NCBI GenBank assembly: GCA_019243445.1
Contig: JAFAUH010000367.1
Span: 1-64,000 of the forward strand
From: Streptomycetaceae bacterium
GTDB lineage: Bacteria; Actinomycetota; Actinomycetes; Streptomycetales; Streptomycetaceae
Reading direction: 5' to 3'
DNA: 64,000 nucleotides
This document shows positions 53,409 through 62,094 of this stretch, piece after piece (the first letter of the stretch is position 1; each line of letters opens with the position of its first letter). Under the pieces are notes generated by a model. It saw nothing but the letters and a program-made list of their open reading frames with translations. It was not told the origin of the DNA and ran no database searches. The translations under genes were made by a program, and so were the position numbers.

Positions 53409-53663
53409 ATGCCCGCGAAGCAAACGGCCGCGCCGTTCACAGTCGGCGATCGAGTCCACGGAATCTCCTACGTGCCGCCAGAACAGACACGCGACAAGCG
53501 ACCGGAGCCCTTTGAAGGAACTGTCGTTCAGGTCGGCTCGGGATACGCCGGGGTGGACCGGGATCGCGCCTATCTGTGGGTTCTCCTTCGTGACGGCACC
53601 GAGCGCCAGGCACTCGTGCGTGACACGACGCTTATCGAGCCCGCAAGGCGGGTGGTGTCGTGA
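53409..53663 (+). CDS. small hypothetical protein
   Basis: 84 residues from ATG 53409. A small beta-barrel look: FTVGDRVHGISYVPPEQ, FEGTVVQVGSGYAGVDRDRA, LWVLLRDGTERQALVRDTTL. KOW/SH3-like strand pattern of an mRNA- or DNA-associated protein, but no family named with confidence. Divergent from the XRE regulator. Confidence 0.5.
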   Translation: MPAKQTAAPFTVGDRVHGISYVPPEQTRDKRPEPFEGTVVQVGSGYAGVDRDRAYLWVLLRDGTERQALVRDTTLIEPARRVVS

Positions 53664-53734
53664 TCGCCCCGTTGCTTGTGATCTGACCGTTTCGCGCGGT
53701 CGAGGCCGCGCCGTCCCTGACGAGGAGTCGGGCT

Positions 53735-54253
53735 ATGGCACTTCCGCCCGCGATATTCGATGACCTGCACCGTGTCCCCCCGCAGGGTCTCGCCGCCCGT
53801 GTCGTCCAGCGTCACAGTGAGCGGGGGCGTCGTGCCGCCATCTGCCTGGACGGCTGGTCACCGCAGACGCCGGCCGCCGCTCGCGCGTTCATCCGGCAGG
53901 CCGCTGCGGCTTGGAGACTTCCCAGGCCGCAGACCCAGGACCTGGTACAGATCGTGTCCGAACTGGCCACCAACGCCGTCGAGCACACCCACAGCCAGAC
54001 CATCACCGTCACTGCGGCGGTGATCCCTGGTGCCGCTGTCGTCAGCGTGACCGACCGCGGCCCGCACAAGCCGCTCGCCGTACCGGCCGCCGACGACCGG
54101 GCCGAGCACGGGCGCGGCCTGCACATCGTCGACACCCTGTCCCAGACATGGGGGCACCTGCACACCGGCACCGGCACTCGCGTATGGGCACGCGTCGCAC
54201 TGCCCCTCGGCGCGGTGCCCTGTCGCCAGCCGGCCACCGGGGGCACCGCGTGA
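53735..54253 (+). CDS. HATPase-domain protein (RsbW-type anti-sigma-like)
   Basis: 172 residues from ATG 53735 after GACGAGGAG. The Bergerat fold is visible: LPRPQTQDLVQIVSELATNAVEHTHSQ (N-box), VVSVTDRGPHKPL (G1) and HGRGLHIVDTLSQTWG (G2). Common in Streptomyces as regulatory kinases that phosphorylate anti-anti-sigma factors. GTGA overlap with the next gene indicates joint translation. Confidence 0.8.
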   Translation: MALPPAIFDDLHRVPPQGLAARVVQRHSERGRRAAICLDGWSPQTPAAARAFIRQAAAAWRLPRPQTQDLVQIVSELATNAVEHTHSQTITVTAAVIPGAAVVSVTDRGPHKPLAVPAADDRAEHGRGLHIVDTLSQTWGHLHTGTGTRVWARVALPLGAVPCRQPATGGTA

Positions 54254-54630
54254 AACCCGAGGAGCTGTGGGGCTCTTACCTCTGGTCACCCGGGATCTGC
54301 TTTCGCTGCGGCGCGGTGGCGCCGGTGGCCGCCTGCGGAGAGATCCACTCGGCGGCGACCGGCACTTGCTCGGTGATCGAGTCCTGCGCCGCGTGCCTGA
54401 TCGCCATGGAGCACATCCACACCGCCCGCATCCGGTGGCAGCGCCAAGGCATCCGACCTCAGACGCCCGAAGAGCTCACCAACTACTTCGTGACCGCGGC
54501 CCGCAGCCCGGAGAACGCCCAGTGGCTCCGCGAATGGCTCGCCCACCTGTTGGTCCAGCTCGATGCCGACACGGTCGATGCCCTGGTGTTCGGCGTGCGC
54601 GGCAGCGTCGAAATCCCGGATGCCTCATGA
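54250..54630 (+). CDS. hypothetical Cys-containing protein
   Basis: 126 residues from GTG 54250. ICFRCGAVAPVAACGE and SCAACLIAMEHIHTARIRW suggest a zinc site, followed by a helical region (ELTNYFVTAARSPENAQWLREWLAHLLVQ). Translationally coupled to the HATPase gene, so probably acts with it, perhaps as a sensing partner. No family recognised. Confidence 0.5.
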   Translation: MKPEELWGSYLWSPGICFRCGAVAPVAACGEIHSAATGTCSVIESCAACLIAMEHIHTARIRWQRQGIRPQTPEELTNYFVTAARSPENAQWLREWLAHLLVQLDADTVDALVFGVRGSVEIPDAS

Positions 54631-54701
54631 CGCCCCCGGCCGCCGCAAAGCGCCATCACTTTGTCCGTATGCCCGGCCTGTCATCCAAGGAGCCCATAGC
54701 C

Positions 54702-55367
54702 ATGCCTCACCACCCGCAGCCCGCCGGGGCGATGCGGCTGCCACGACCCACCACCGTCCCCTACATCGCCGCGAGAAGTGATGAACTCGGGGGGTTCGAG
54801 GTGGAGTTGACCGTACGCAGGGACGGGCGGGGGGTGGGCTACGGGCTGGAGAGAGAGGGTGACCGAGACGCCCGCGGCGTGCTGTGGGCCCGCGTCTCCA
54901 CCTCAGACGGAACCGGCCGACCGCTCTTCGACCAGGTCCATCCCACCAGGCAGCGCAAATGCGTGGAACTCGCCCTTTGCCAAGTATGTGCAAAACCGGC
55001 CAGTCGTACGAAAAAGGGCACCCTGTTTCTGACGCGGCGAGAGTCGGCGGAACACATGTGGGCCGCTTGGCCAGATGGCTGTTTGACGATGCAGCCGCCG
55101 CTGTGCGTGCCCTGCGCCCGGATCGCGGTGGAGCAGTGTCACCACCTCATTGGCCGGTACGTGGCCATCCGAGCCAGAAAGACGCGGCTGCATGGTGTGT
55201 TCGGCACCCTGTACGTCCCCGGCCTGTACGGCACCGTCCGGGCAGTGGACGACCGAGGCCAGGGCGTGACACTGCCGTACACCGACCCTGCCGCCCGGTG
55301 GCTACTCGCCTCCCAGATGGTGTGCGAACTGCGCCGCTGCACGGTTGTAGACCTCACCAGCGAGTAG
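54702..55367 (+). CDS. hypothetical protein with Cys pairs
   Basis: 221 residues from ATG 54702, which has AAGGAG 9 bp upstream; ATG 54627, overlapping the previous stop, would add 25 residues. GAMRLPRPTTVPYIAARSDE, GRGVGYGLEREGDRDARGVLW, then LCQVCAKPASRTKKG and LCVPCARIAVEQCHHLI, two CxxC pairs that may bind zinc. Ends YVPGLYGTVRAVDDRGQGV and a helix. I recall similar orphan proteins in Streptomyces genomes, function unknown. Confidence 0.5.
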   Translation: MPHHPQPAGAMRLPRPTTVPYIAARSDELGGFEVELTVRRDGRGVGYGLEREGDRDARGVLWARVSTSDGTGRPLFDQVHPTRQRKCVELALCQVCAKPASRTKKGTLFLTRRESAEHMWAAWPDGCLTMQPPLCVPCARIAVEQCHHLIGRYVAIRARKTRLHGVFGTLYVPGLYGTVRAVDDRGQGVTLPYTDPAARWLLASQMVCELRRCTVVDLTSE

Positions 55368-55600
55368 CCAGCGGCCCGGATTCCCGGGCCCCTCAACGCC
55401 CCGCCCTGCGCCGCTCCCCCGACGGCCGGGCGGGGCTCCGTTCTCGAACAGCCCTGCCAACCGAAGAAGAACGGTGTCGCGGTGGAGCTGGGAACGGCAC
55501 CGTGTGGGGTCCTCGGACGGCTACTGTGACCTAAACCGCGCAGCACCGTCGACTCGCCGTCAGATCCGTGTGCTGGCGTGGCCAGATTGGGAGCTTCTTC
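55368..55600. other. intergenic region with terminators before sugar cluster
   Basis: Two hairpins follow the previous gene: GGCCCGG/CCGGGCC near 55375-55392 and a 9-bp GCCCCGCCC/GGGCGGGGC stem near 55400-55437. A possible -10 TACTGT lies at about 55523. No gene seen. Confidence 0.4.
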
Positions 55601-56788
55601 GTGAACAGTGACGTCAACCGCCTCCCGCACGGTGCGAAGCGGCCCTTCCGCCTGATCGTGACGGGCGGCGGGACGGGCGGTCATACGTACCCCGCACTGA
55701 CCGCGGTTCGCACTCTTCAGGGCAGGCTCGCGGCCATCGGCCAAGCGCTGGAGGTGCTGTGGGTCGGGACGGCCGGAGGCTTGGAGGAGCGCGTGGCCGC
55801 CAGCGAGGGGATCGAGTTCCGCGCGGTCGCCACCGGCAAGGTGCGCCGCTCCAGCAATCCGCTGAAGCTCGTCTCTCCGGCCAATATGAAGGACATGGGC
55901 CGGGTGCCGCTCGGCGTCGCCCAGGCCCGTGCGATCGTTGCCGACTTCGGCCCCGATGTGGTGCTGGCAACCGGCGGCTACGTTGCCGTGCCCGTGGGGT
56001 TGGCCGCGAAGATGTGCCGCCGCCCGCTGGTGGTCCACGAGCAGACGGTCCGGCTCGGCTTGGCCAACCGGATGCTCGCCCGCGCCGCGACTCGTTTCGC
56101 CGTGTCCTCCGAATCAACCCTGAAGTTGCTGCCGGAGTCGGCCCGGACCGCCGCCGTGGTCACGGGTAACCCGGTGCGGCCCGAGGTGCTGGCCGGGCAG
56201 CCGGACAAGGCCGTTGAAGCACTTGGCCTGTACGGGTTCGACCGCCATCTGCCCACCGTCTATGTCACCGGCGGCGCTCAGGGATCGCAGCAGATCAACA
56301 CGGTGGTGCGTGACATCCTGCCGTGGCTGCTGCCTCAGGCGAACGTGATCCACCAGTGCGGGCCGATCAACGTCGCGGACCTGCGCCAGAGCGCGGCATC
56401 CCTGCCTGCGGAGTTGGCGGCCCGCTACCTGCTGACCGGTTTCGTCGGGCCGGAGTTGCCCGACGTGCTCGCCTTGGCCGACGTGGTGGTCTCCCGCAGT
56501 GGTGCCGGCACCCTCGCGGAGCTGACCGCGCTGGGCAAGACCGCCGTTCTCATCCCTTTGGCTTCCTCCGCGGGAGGCGAGCAGGCGCACAACGCCCGCC
56601 ACTTGGCCGACGCCGGGGCCGCGGTCGCTCTTGTTGGCGAGGTGACCGCGGAGAGCCTGCGGGAAGCCGTCGGCCCGTTGCTCGCGGACCCGCATCGGCG
56701 GATCGGCATGGCGGAGCGGGCCCGGTCGCACGGCCGGCCAGACGCGGCTGACCGGCTTGTGGACGTCGTCCTGGCAGCCGCCGCGTAG
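55601..56788 (+). CDS. MurG-like UDP-GlcNAc glycosyltransferase
   Basis: 395 residues from GTG 55601. RLIVTGGGTGGHTYPALTAVRTL is the MurG GGGTGGHxxP loop. The body has LWVGTAGGLEERVAASEGIEF, VLATGGYVAVPVGLAAK and HEQTVRLGLANRML, then the donor-site half with VYVTGGAQGSQQINTVV and ADVVVSRSGAGTLAELTALGK. In MurG this enzyme makes lipid II. Here it lies among sugar-modifying genes away from cell-division genes, so it is probably a dedicated paralogue for a natural product or glycan. It faces the other cluster genes, which run on the minus strand. Confidence 0.85.
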   Translation: MNSDVNRLPHGAKRPFRLIVTGGGTGGHTYPALTAVRTLQGRLAAIGQALEVLWVGTAGGLEERVAASEGIEFRAVATGKVRRSSNPLKLVSPANMKDMGRVPLGVAQARAIVADFGPDVVLATGGYVAVPVGLAAKMCRRPLVVHEQTVRLGLANRMLARAATRFAVSSESTLKLLPESARTAAVVTGNPVRPEVLAGQPDKAVEALGLYGFDRHLPTVYVTGGAQGSQQINTVVRDILPWLLPQANVIHQCGPINVADLRQSAASLPAELAARYLLTGFVGPELPDVLALADVVVSRSGAGTLAELTALGKTAVLIPLASSAGGEQAHNARHLADAGAAVALVGEVTAESLREAVGPLLADPHRRIGMAERARSHGRPDAADRLVDVVLAAAA

Positions 56789-56791
56789 CGG

Positions 56792-57232
56792 TCAGCTTTG
56801 CTGCAGGTGCCGTCTGGCACCAGCCTCGATGATCCCGGCGCAGATGGCGAACGCCTCGTCGTCTTGCCCCCACGGGTCGGGAACGTCCCGGTCGCCGAGG
56901 TACAGCGCCAGCTTGGCGGCGGTGCGCACGTCGGCGAGGCCCTGTAGCGCCGCCAGATTGGCATGATCCATGGCCAAGATGACGTCCGCCCACGCCAACA
57001 GCTCGGGGCTGACCTGGACGCTGCGGTGGCTGGTGAGGTCATAGCCGCGCTGGGCTGCAGCGGCGACCATGGCCGGGTGGGCGGGCTGGCCGACCCACTT
57101 GCCACACAGGCCGGCCGAGCGGACGTCCACGGCCGGGCCACCGAGTTGGGTGAGGACGACGGCGGCGAGCGGGGAGCGGCAGTGGTTACCCAAGCAGACC
57201 GTCAAGATTCGCCTGGCGCCGGGGGCCGTCAT
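56792..57232 (-). CDS. low-molecular-weight protein-tyrosine-phosphatase family
   Basis: 146 residues from ATG 57232. ILTVCLGNHCRSPLA holds the CX5R loop (Cys to Arg) of LMW phosphatases, and DVPDPWGQDD supplies the DPW/DP acid loop near residue 121. RSAGLCGKWVGQPAHPAM matches the family region after the loop. These remove phosphate from Tyr residues or sugar-1-phosphate-like substrates and often sit in glycan clusters. Overlaps the aminotransferase stop by ATGA. Confidence 0.85.
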   Translation of the reverse strand: MTAPGARRILTVCLGNHCRSPLAAVVLTQLGGPAVDVRSAGLCGKWVGQPAHPAMVAAAAQRGYDLTSHRSVQVSPELLAWADVILAMDHANLAALQGLADVRTAAKLALYLGDRDVPDPWGQDDEAFAICAGIIEAGARRHLQQS

Positions 57233-58374
57233 CGGGATGCCTCCGCTACGGTGAGGGCCTTCTCCAGCAGCGAGGCGACGTGCTGCACGTGCTCTTCGGT
57301 CAGGTGTTGGTGGAAGGGCAGGGTCAGGATCTGCTGGCCGATCGCCTCGGTGGCCGGCAGGGGGCGGTGCCAGCGCGCGAAGGCAGGCTGGAGATGGTTC
57401 GGCGGGTAGTGCACGCCCACCCCGACGCCGTGTTCGCGCAGGAAATCGAAGACGCGGTCGCGCCAGGGCACCCGCACCACGCACAGGGACGGTACGGAGT
57501 GCTCGACATCCACGTCCACCAGTGTGACGCCGTCCAGGGGCGCCAGGGCGGCTTTGTAGGCGCGCCACAGTTTCTTGCGTGCACTCTCGGCCGTGGTGAA
57601 GTTGGCGAGCTGGACGCTGCCGATCGCCGCGTTGATCGAGGACATCTGATACCGCAGGCCGAAGCCGGCCACCGTGTACGAGGTGGCCGCGGATCGCTCG
57701 GCCGCCGACTCGATGACCCCCAGCAGGCGCAGGCTCCGGGCCGTCTTCGCCGCTTCGACACCGCGCGGGATGATCAGGCCGCCTTGCCCGCACGTCAGGT
57801 TCTTGATCGGGCCGAAGCTGAAGCAGGTGGTGGCGTGCCCGCTGGCGCCGACGCGCGTGGTGCCGTTGAAGGAGCCGAAGGCGTGCGCGGCGTCCTCGAT
57901 GACGAGGATGCCGCGTTCGGCGAGCGCGTCATGGATGCCGGACAGGTCGACGGCCCTGCCGCCGTAGAGCACCGGTAGGACGGCGCGCGTGGCCGGGGTG
58001 ACTGCCTCCAGCACATCGTGGCCGGTGACGCACAGCGTGCCGGGGTCGACTTCGATGAAGCGGGGGGTCGCTCCGCAGGCCGTGATCGCCTGGATGGTCG
58101 CGCAGAACGTCATCGACGGCACGATCACCTCGTCGCCTGGGCCGATCCCGGCGGCCAGGAGGGCGATGTGGAGCGCGGCGGTCCCCGAGGCGACCGCCAC
58201 CGCGTCGGGCACGCCGAGGAATTGGGCGATGTCCCGCTCGAACTGCTCGGTGATCTCGGTGTGCCCGTACTGGCCGCTGTGCAGCGCGCGCAAGACGGCT
58301 TGTCCTTCCGGGCCGTACAGGAAGGGGCTCGCGTTCCGGCTCGCGTCCAAGATCGCGGGAAAAGTCATGGTCAT
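57229..58374 (-). CDS. DegT/DnrJ/EryC1/StrS aminotransferase
   Basis: 381 residues from ATG 58374. FLYGPEGQAVLRALHSGQYG, VAVASGTAALHIALLAAGIGPGDEVIVPSMTF, IEDAAHAFGS (cofactor-binding Asp), and FGPIKNLTCGQGG, where the Lys at about residue 189 holds PLP (usually SFhgxKnltxgEGG). HYPPNHLQPAF and LPFHQHLTEEHV end the fold. Such enzymes aminate keto sugars made by dTDP-glucose dehydratases; the neighbour at 59402 fits that order. Confidence 0.88.
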   Translation of the reverse strand: MTMTFPAILDASRNASPFLYGPEGQAVLRALHSGQYGHTEITEQFERDIAQFLGVPDAVAVASGTAALHIALLAAGIGPGDEVIVPSMTFCATIQAITACGATPRFIEVDPGTLCVTGHDVLEAVTPATRAVLPVLYGGRAVDLSGIHDALAERGILVIEDAAHAFGSFNGTTRVGASGHATTCFSFGPIKNLTCGQGGLIIPRGVEAAKTARSLRLLGVIESAAERSAATSYTVAGFGLRYQMSSINAAIGSVQLANFTTAESARKKLWRAYKAALAPLDGVTLVDVDVEHSVPSLCVVRVPWRDRVFDFLREHGVGVGVHYPPNHLQPAFARWHRPLPATEAIGQQILTLPFHQHLTEEHVQHVASLLEKALTVAEASR

Positions 58375-58410
58375 AGCCCTTCTCTCACTCGACGGGGTAG
58401 GGCAGGGAGT

Positions 58411-59400
58411 TCAAGGAGCTGGCGGGAGGTCCTGTTCACCGGCGGCCAGGGTCTCGGTGTACTTGGCGAGGTAGACCCCGGGCTTGTAGCTGAGCCGGTC
58501 GTGGTCGACGGGCAGGCCGAACAGGCCGCTGAGGGCCTGCCCGACCAGATCGGCGCCGGCCGCCTCGCTCAGCAGGAAGCCCCCGGCCACGCGGGCGTTC
58601 AACTCGCTCATCACGATCCGGTCCGGGCCGCTTTCGCGGATGAATCCCTGCGCGCAGCACGCCCCGACGGCTCCCACAGCGGCCAGTGTCGCCTTGACCA
58701 GCTCCGCGGCCTGCTGATCGCGGAAGGTGCGGGAGACCACCGCAAGGCCGCCTTTGACCAAGAGCCGGTACCGCAGGATCACCGAGGCCCGGCCAGCGCG
58801 GTCCACCAGGCAGTCCGCGGTGAACTCACGGCCATCGACCCGCTCTTGAACAATGGGGTCCGCAACGAGCTCGCACAACACCTCCGCCTGTTTGCGGGTC
58901 GAGCAAAAGTGCACGTCCTGCGCACCTTGCCCGCGCCGCGGCTTGACGACCAGCGCTCGCCCGTCCGGCACCTCGTCGATCTCGTGCGGCAGCCAGGTGC
59001 GGGGCACCGGAATACGATGCTCACCCGCTACCGCACAGAAGGCGGCTTTGTCGACGCACGCCTCCACTGCGTGCGCCTGCGGCAGCCAGGTCCTCACGCC
59101 GAGCTCGTCCAAGAGGCCGCGCATCGCGGCGAGTTGAGGGAGTTCTTGCTCGACGGTGGACATGATGGCGTCGGGTTCCAGCGCGCGGCACAGACCCAGC
59201 AGTTCATCGCGGTAGGCCGGATTGTTGGCCGGCACCATGGTGCGCGCGGTGATACAGGGCAGCCCAAGCCCCGGGGCCAGCGGGTTCGCGTCGACGCCGA
59301 TGACCTCGCAGCCGAGCCGCATCAAGCTCCTGGCCAGGTCGAACCCGCCGGCGCCGCCCACGCCGGTGACGAGGATGCGCCGGGGCCGGTCGGCCGCCAT
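58411..59400 (-). CDS. ATP-grasp family ligase
   Basis: 329 residues from ATG 59400. RRILVTGVGGAGGFDLARSL N-terminal fold, then the ATP-grasp core: VPRTWLPHEIDEVPDGRALVVKPRRGQGAQDV, EVLCELVADPIVQERVDGREFTADCLVD, SVILRYRLLVKGG and VMSELNARVAGGFLLS (the metal-binding E-x-N). Forms an amide or ester by acyl-phosphate. In sugar clusters it might join an amino acid to the amino sugar; substrate unknown. Confidence 0.82.
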   Translation of the reverse strand: MAADRPRRILVTGVGGAGGFDLARSLMRLGCEVIGVDANPLAPGLGLPCITARTMVPANNPAYRDELLGLCRALEPDAIMSTVEQELPQLAAMRGLLDELGVRTWLPQAHAVEACVDKAAFCAVAGEHRIPVPRTWLPHEIDEVPDGRALVVKPRRGQGAQDVHFCSTRKQAEVLCELVADPIVQERVDGREFTADCLVDRAGRASVILRYRLLVKGGLAVVSRTFRDQQAAELVKATLAAVGAVGACCAQGFIRESGPDRIVMSELNARVAGGFLLSEAAGADLVGQALSGLFGLPVDHDRLSYKPGVYLAKYTETLAAGEQDLPPAP

Positions 59401-59401
59401 C

Positions 59402-60415
59402 TCAGCGGCCCGTCTTGGCGGTGAGGTTGATCTCCGGCACCGGGGCGGCCGGGTTGCGCAGCAAAGGCGCCCATCGGCCGGGGTTGCTGTGGTACCATGC
59501 CGCGGTCTCGGCGAGCCCGTCTTGGAACGTCCAGGCCGGCTGGTAGCCGAGATCGCCCGTGATCTTCGTCCAGTCCATCGCGTACCGGATGTCGTTGGCC
59601 CTGCGGTCCGGCACGTACGTCACCGCCTCCCAGTTGGCTCCGCACTCCCGCAAGATCAGCCCGGTCAGTTCCTTGTTGGTCAGGTCGGTGCCGCCGCCGA
59701 TGTTGTAGACCTCCCCCGGCACCCCGCCGCGCAAGACCAGCTCGATCCCGCGGCAGTTGTCCTCGACGTGGAGCCAGTTGCGCACGTGTCGGCCGTCCCC
59801 GTGGAGGGTGAGCGGCTTCCCCTTGAGGAGGTTGGTCACGAACAGCGGGATGATCTTCTCGGGGTGTTGGCAGGGGCCGTAGTTGTTCGAGGAGCGGGTG
59901 ACGCACACCGGGACGCCGTAGGTGTGGAAGTACGACAGGACGATCAGGTCGCTGGCCGCCTTCGACGCGGCGTACGGGACGGTCGGCCGCAACGGGTCGC
60001 GCTCGGTGGCCGAGCCCGCCTCCAGCGGCCCGTAGACCTCGTCCGTGGACACGTGCACGAACTTCTCCACGCCGAAGCGCATGGCGGCATCCAAGAGGAC
60101 CTGCGTGCCGAGCACATTGGTGGACAAGAAGCTGCCCGCCTCGAAGAACGAGCGGTCCACGTGCGACTCGGCGGCGAAGTGCACGATTGCGGTGTGCCGT
60201 TGGACGAGTTCGTCGACCAGTCGGGCATCGAGGATGTTCCCCTCGATGAAGGCCAGCTTCGGGGAGAGGAAAGCCTCCCCCAGGTTCTCGATGTGCCCGG
60301 CGTACGTGAGGGCGTCGAGCACGGTGACCCGCGCGATGTCATCAGCCCGCAGCAGGCGCTTGACGAAATGCGAGCCGATGAACCCTGCGCCACCCGTGAC
60401 CAGAGTCTCTTCCAT
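59402..60415 (-). CDS. rfbB: dTDP-glucose 4,6-dehydratase
   Basis: 337 residues from ATG 60415. TLVTGGAGFIGSHFVKRLL is the NAD-binding GGAGFIGS, HFAAESHVDRS and VHVSTDEVYG follow with the catalytic TDE, then YAASKAASDLIVLSY gives the YxxxK pair and CVTRSSNNYGPCQHPEKIIP the substrate loop. This enzyme makes dTDP-4-keto-6-deoxyglucose, the substrate for a DegT aminotransferase. Full length, with every key residue in place. Confidence 0.92.
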   Translation of the reverse strand: MEETLVTGGAGFIGSHFVKRLLRADDIARVTVLDALTYAGHIENLGEAFLSPKLAFIEGNILDARLVDELVQRHTAIVHFAAESHVDRSFFEAGSFLSTNVLGTQVLLDAAMRFGVEKFVHVSTDEVYGPLEAGSATERDPLRPTVPYAASKAASDLIVLSYFHTYGVPVCVTRSSNNYGPCQHPEKIIPLFVTNLLKGKPLTLHGDGRHVRNWLHVEDNCRGIELVLRGGVPGEVYNIGGGTDLTNKELTGLILRECGANWEAVTYVPDRRANDIRYAMDWTKITGDLGYQPAWTFQDGLAETAAWYHSNPGRWAPLLRNPAAPVPEINLTAKTGR

Positions 60416-60650
60416 GAGCGAACCAATCTGGGAGTGCTGTTGATGGGGGGCGAACGCGGCACTGAACCAACGGAGGCCGCTCGTCTACGCTGGCCGATCT
60501 GACGGGCCATTGGGTAGAGCAGGCGGCGTTGCTGTGTGCTGCGCTCACGAGCAACAGGGAGCAACACCCCAGCGGCTCCCGCCGCCCGGCGCCGGCCCGC
60601 TACAGTGCGCTCACTGCACGTGTCCGATCATGCGCGCAGCGGAGGCGCCA

Positions 60651-62021
60651 ATGAAACGTGGATCCCGTCTGAAGGACGCCGGCACGCCCCGCGGCTATCT
60701 GCTGACCCGAGCTCGCCACGTACGGGGTTGGAGCCAGCCGGAGATGGCCCGCCGCCTGTGCGCGCTCAGCCGTAAACGCGGACACCCGATTCACACCGGC
60801 CGGGACGGCGTGTGTCACTGGGAGCACGAGCGGGAGCCGGACCGTCCCACCCAACTGCTCATCGCCGAACTTCTGGGTATTCCGCCGGAGACCGTGTATG
60901 AGCGACCATGGCCTGAGTGGCTGTCCGAGGATCCTGCCCAGCGGCCAACTCCCCGGCCCTGGAGGCTACTCGGTGCCGTGGATGCCTTGACCGACCTCGC
61001 AAGGGATACCGCCGTGGACGTCACACGCAGGGACCTCGTCCTGATCGCAGGTGGAACACTCACCGCCTCGCTGCTTGCCTGGCTGACCGCCGACCCGGTG
61101 GCCGCAGGCCAACTCACCACCGGACGGCGTATCGGTGAGGCCGCCGTCGCCCGGATCGAGGACCGGGCCCGGATGCTGCGGCGCCTGGACGACGAAGACG
61201 GCGGCGGCACCGTCCTGGCAGAAGCCTCCAGCGCCCTCGCCCTCGTCCACGGCCTGATCCGGGAACGCTCCTACAGCGATACGCACGGCTCCCGCCTGTA
61301 CGCCGCCGCTTCCGACCTCGCCCGCCAGCACGCCGCCGCCCTCTTCGACATCCACGGCGAATGCGCCGACAGCACGTTCGACACCGCCCTGCGCACCGCC
61401 CAGGCCGCCGCAGACGACGCGCTCGGCGCCAACGCCCTGTCCTTTTGGTGCGTGTCCGCCTACAACACCGGCCGCCTGCACGACGCCGAGAACATGGCCA
61501 ACACCGCCCTGGCCTCAGTCCGCGGCAAAGCCACCCCCCGCGTGGAGGCCCTGCTGCTCACCCGTCGCGGCCGGGCCCGCGCCCACCTCGGCGACACCCG
61601 GTGCTGGGCCGACTTCGACCGCGCCGAAACCCTCCTCGCCCAGGCGAACGGCCACCAAGACCCCGACTGGTCCACCTGGTTCGACCAGGCGGAAATCCTC
61701 GGTGCCCGCGCCTCAAGCCACCGCGACATGCACCAACCCGGCCCCGCCGAAACCGTCTTCGCTCAGGCCCACGCCCTGTTCGCCCCCTCGGCGGTGCGCA
61801 CCCACGCCCTGTACCTGTCCCGAGAAGCCGATGCACAGTACGCCCAAGGCCAGATCGAGCAAGCATGCGCGACAGCGCACCACGCGCTCGACCTGACCGA
61901 GACCATCAGCTCCCGCCGCACCAAAGCGCCGCTACTCGACCTCGCCGGCAAACTCGCCGCCCACCCCGCCCCCGACGCCCGGGACTTCAGCGACCGGGCC
62001 CGCACCCTCCTGGCGGCATAG
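60651..62021 (+). CDS. HTH regulator with TPR-like repeats
   Basis: 456 residues from ATG 60651 (GGAGG 5 bp upstream). The N-terminal XRE HTH (TPRGYLLTRARHVRGWSQPEMARRLCALSRKRG) is followed by a WEHEREPDRPTQLLIAELLG segment, then a spacer with LVLIAGGTLTASLLAWLTADPVAAG. The rest is a helical tetratricopeptide-like solenoid (AENMANTALASVRGKATPRVEALLLTRRGRARAH and similar). Streptomyces has many such peptide- or ligand-sensing regulators. Divergent from the sugar cluster, which it may control. Confidence 0.78.
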   Translation: MKRGSRLKDAGTPRGYLLTRARHVRGWSQPEMARRLCALSRKRGHPIHTGRDGVCHWEHEREPDRPTQLLIAELLGIPPETVYERPWPEWLSEDPAQRPTPRPWRLLGAVDALTDLARDTAVDVTRRDLVLIAGGTLTASLLAWLTADPVAAGQLTTGRRIGEAAVARIEDRARMLRRLDDEDGGGTVLAEASSALALVHGLIRERSYSDTHGSRLYAAASDLARQHAAALFDIHGECADSTFDTALRTAQAAADDALGANALSFWCVSAYNTGRLHDAENMANTALASVRGKATPRVEALLLTRRGRARAHLGDTRCWADFDRAETLLAQANGHQDPDWSTWFDQAEILGARASSHRDMHQPGPAETVFAQAHALFAPSAVRTHALYLSREADAQYAQGQIEQACATAHHALDLTETISSRRTKAPLLDLAGKLAAHPAPDARDFSDRARTLLAA

Positions 62022-62094
62022 CACCGGAGAACAAAACGCCACAAGACACGCATAGCTATTTTCCTGGTGCAGGCCGTCCGTGCACGGTGGTTGG

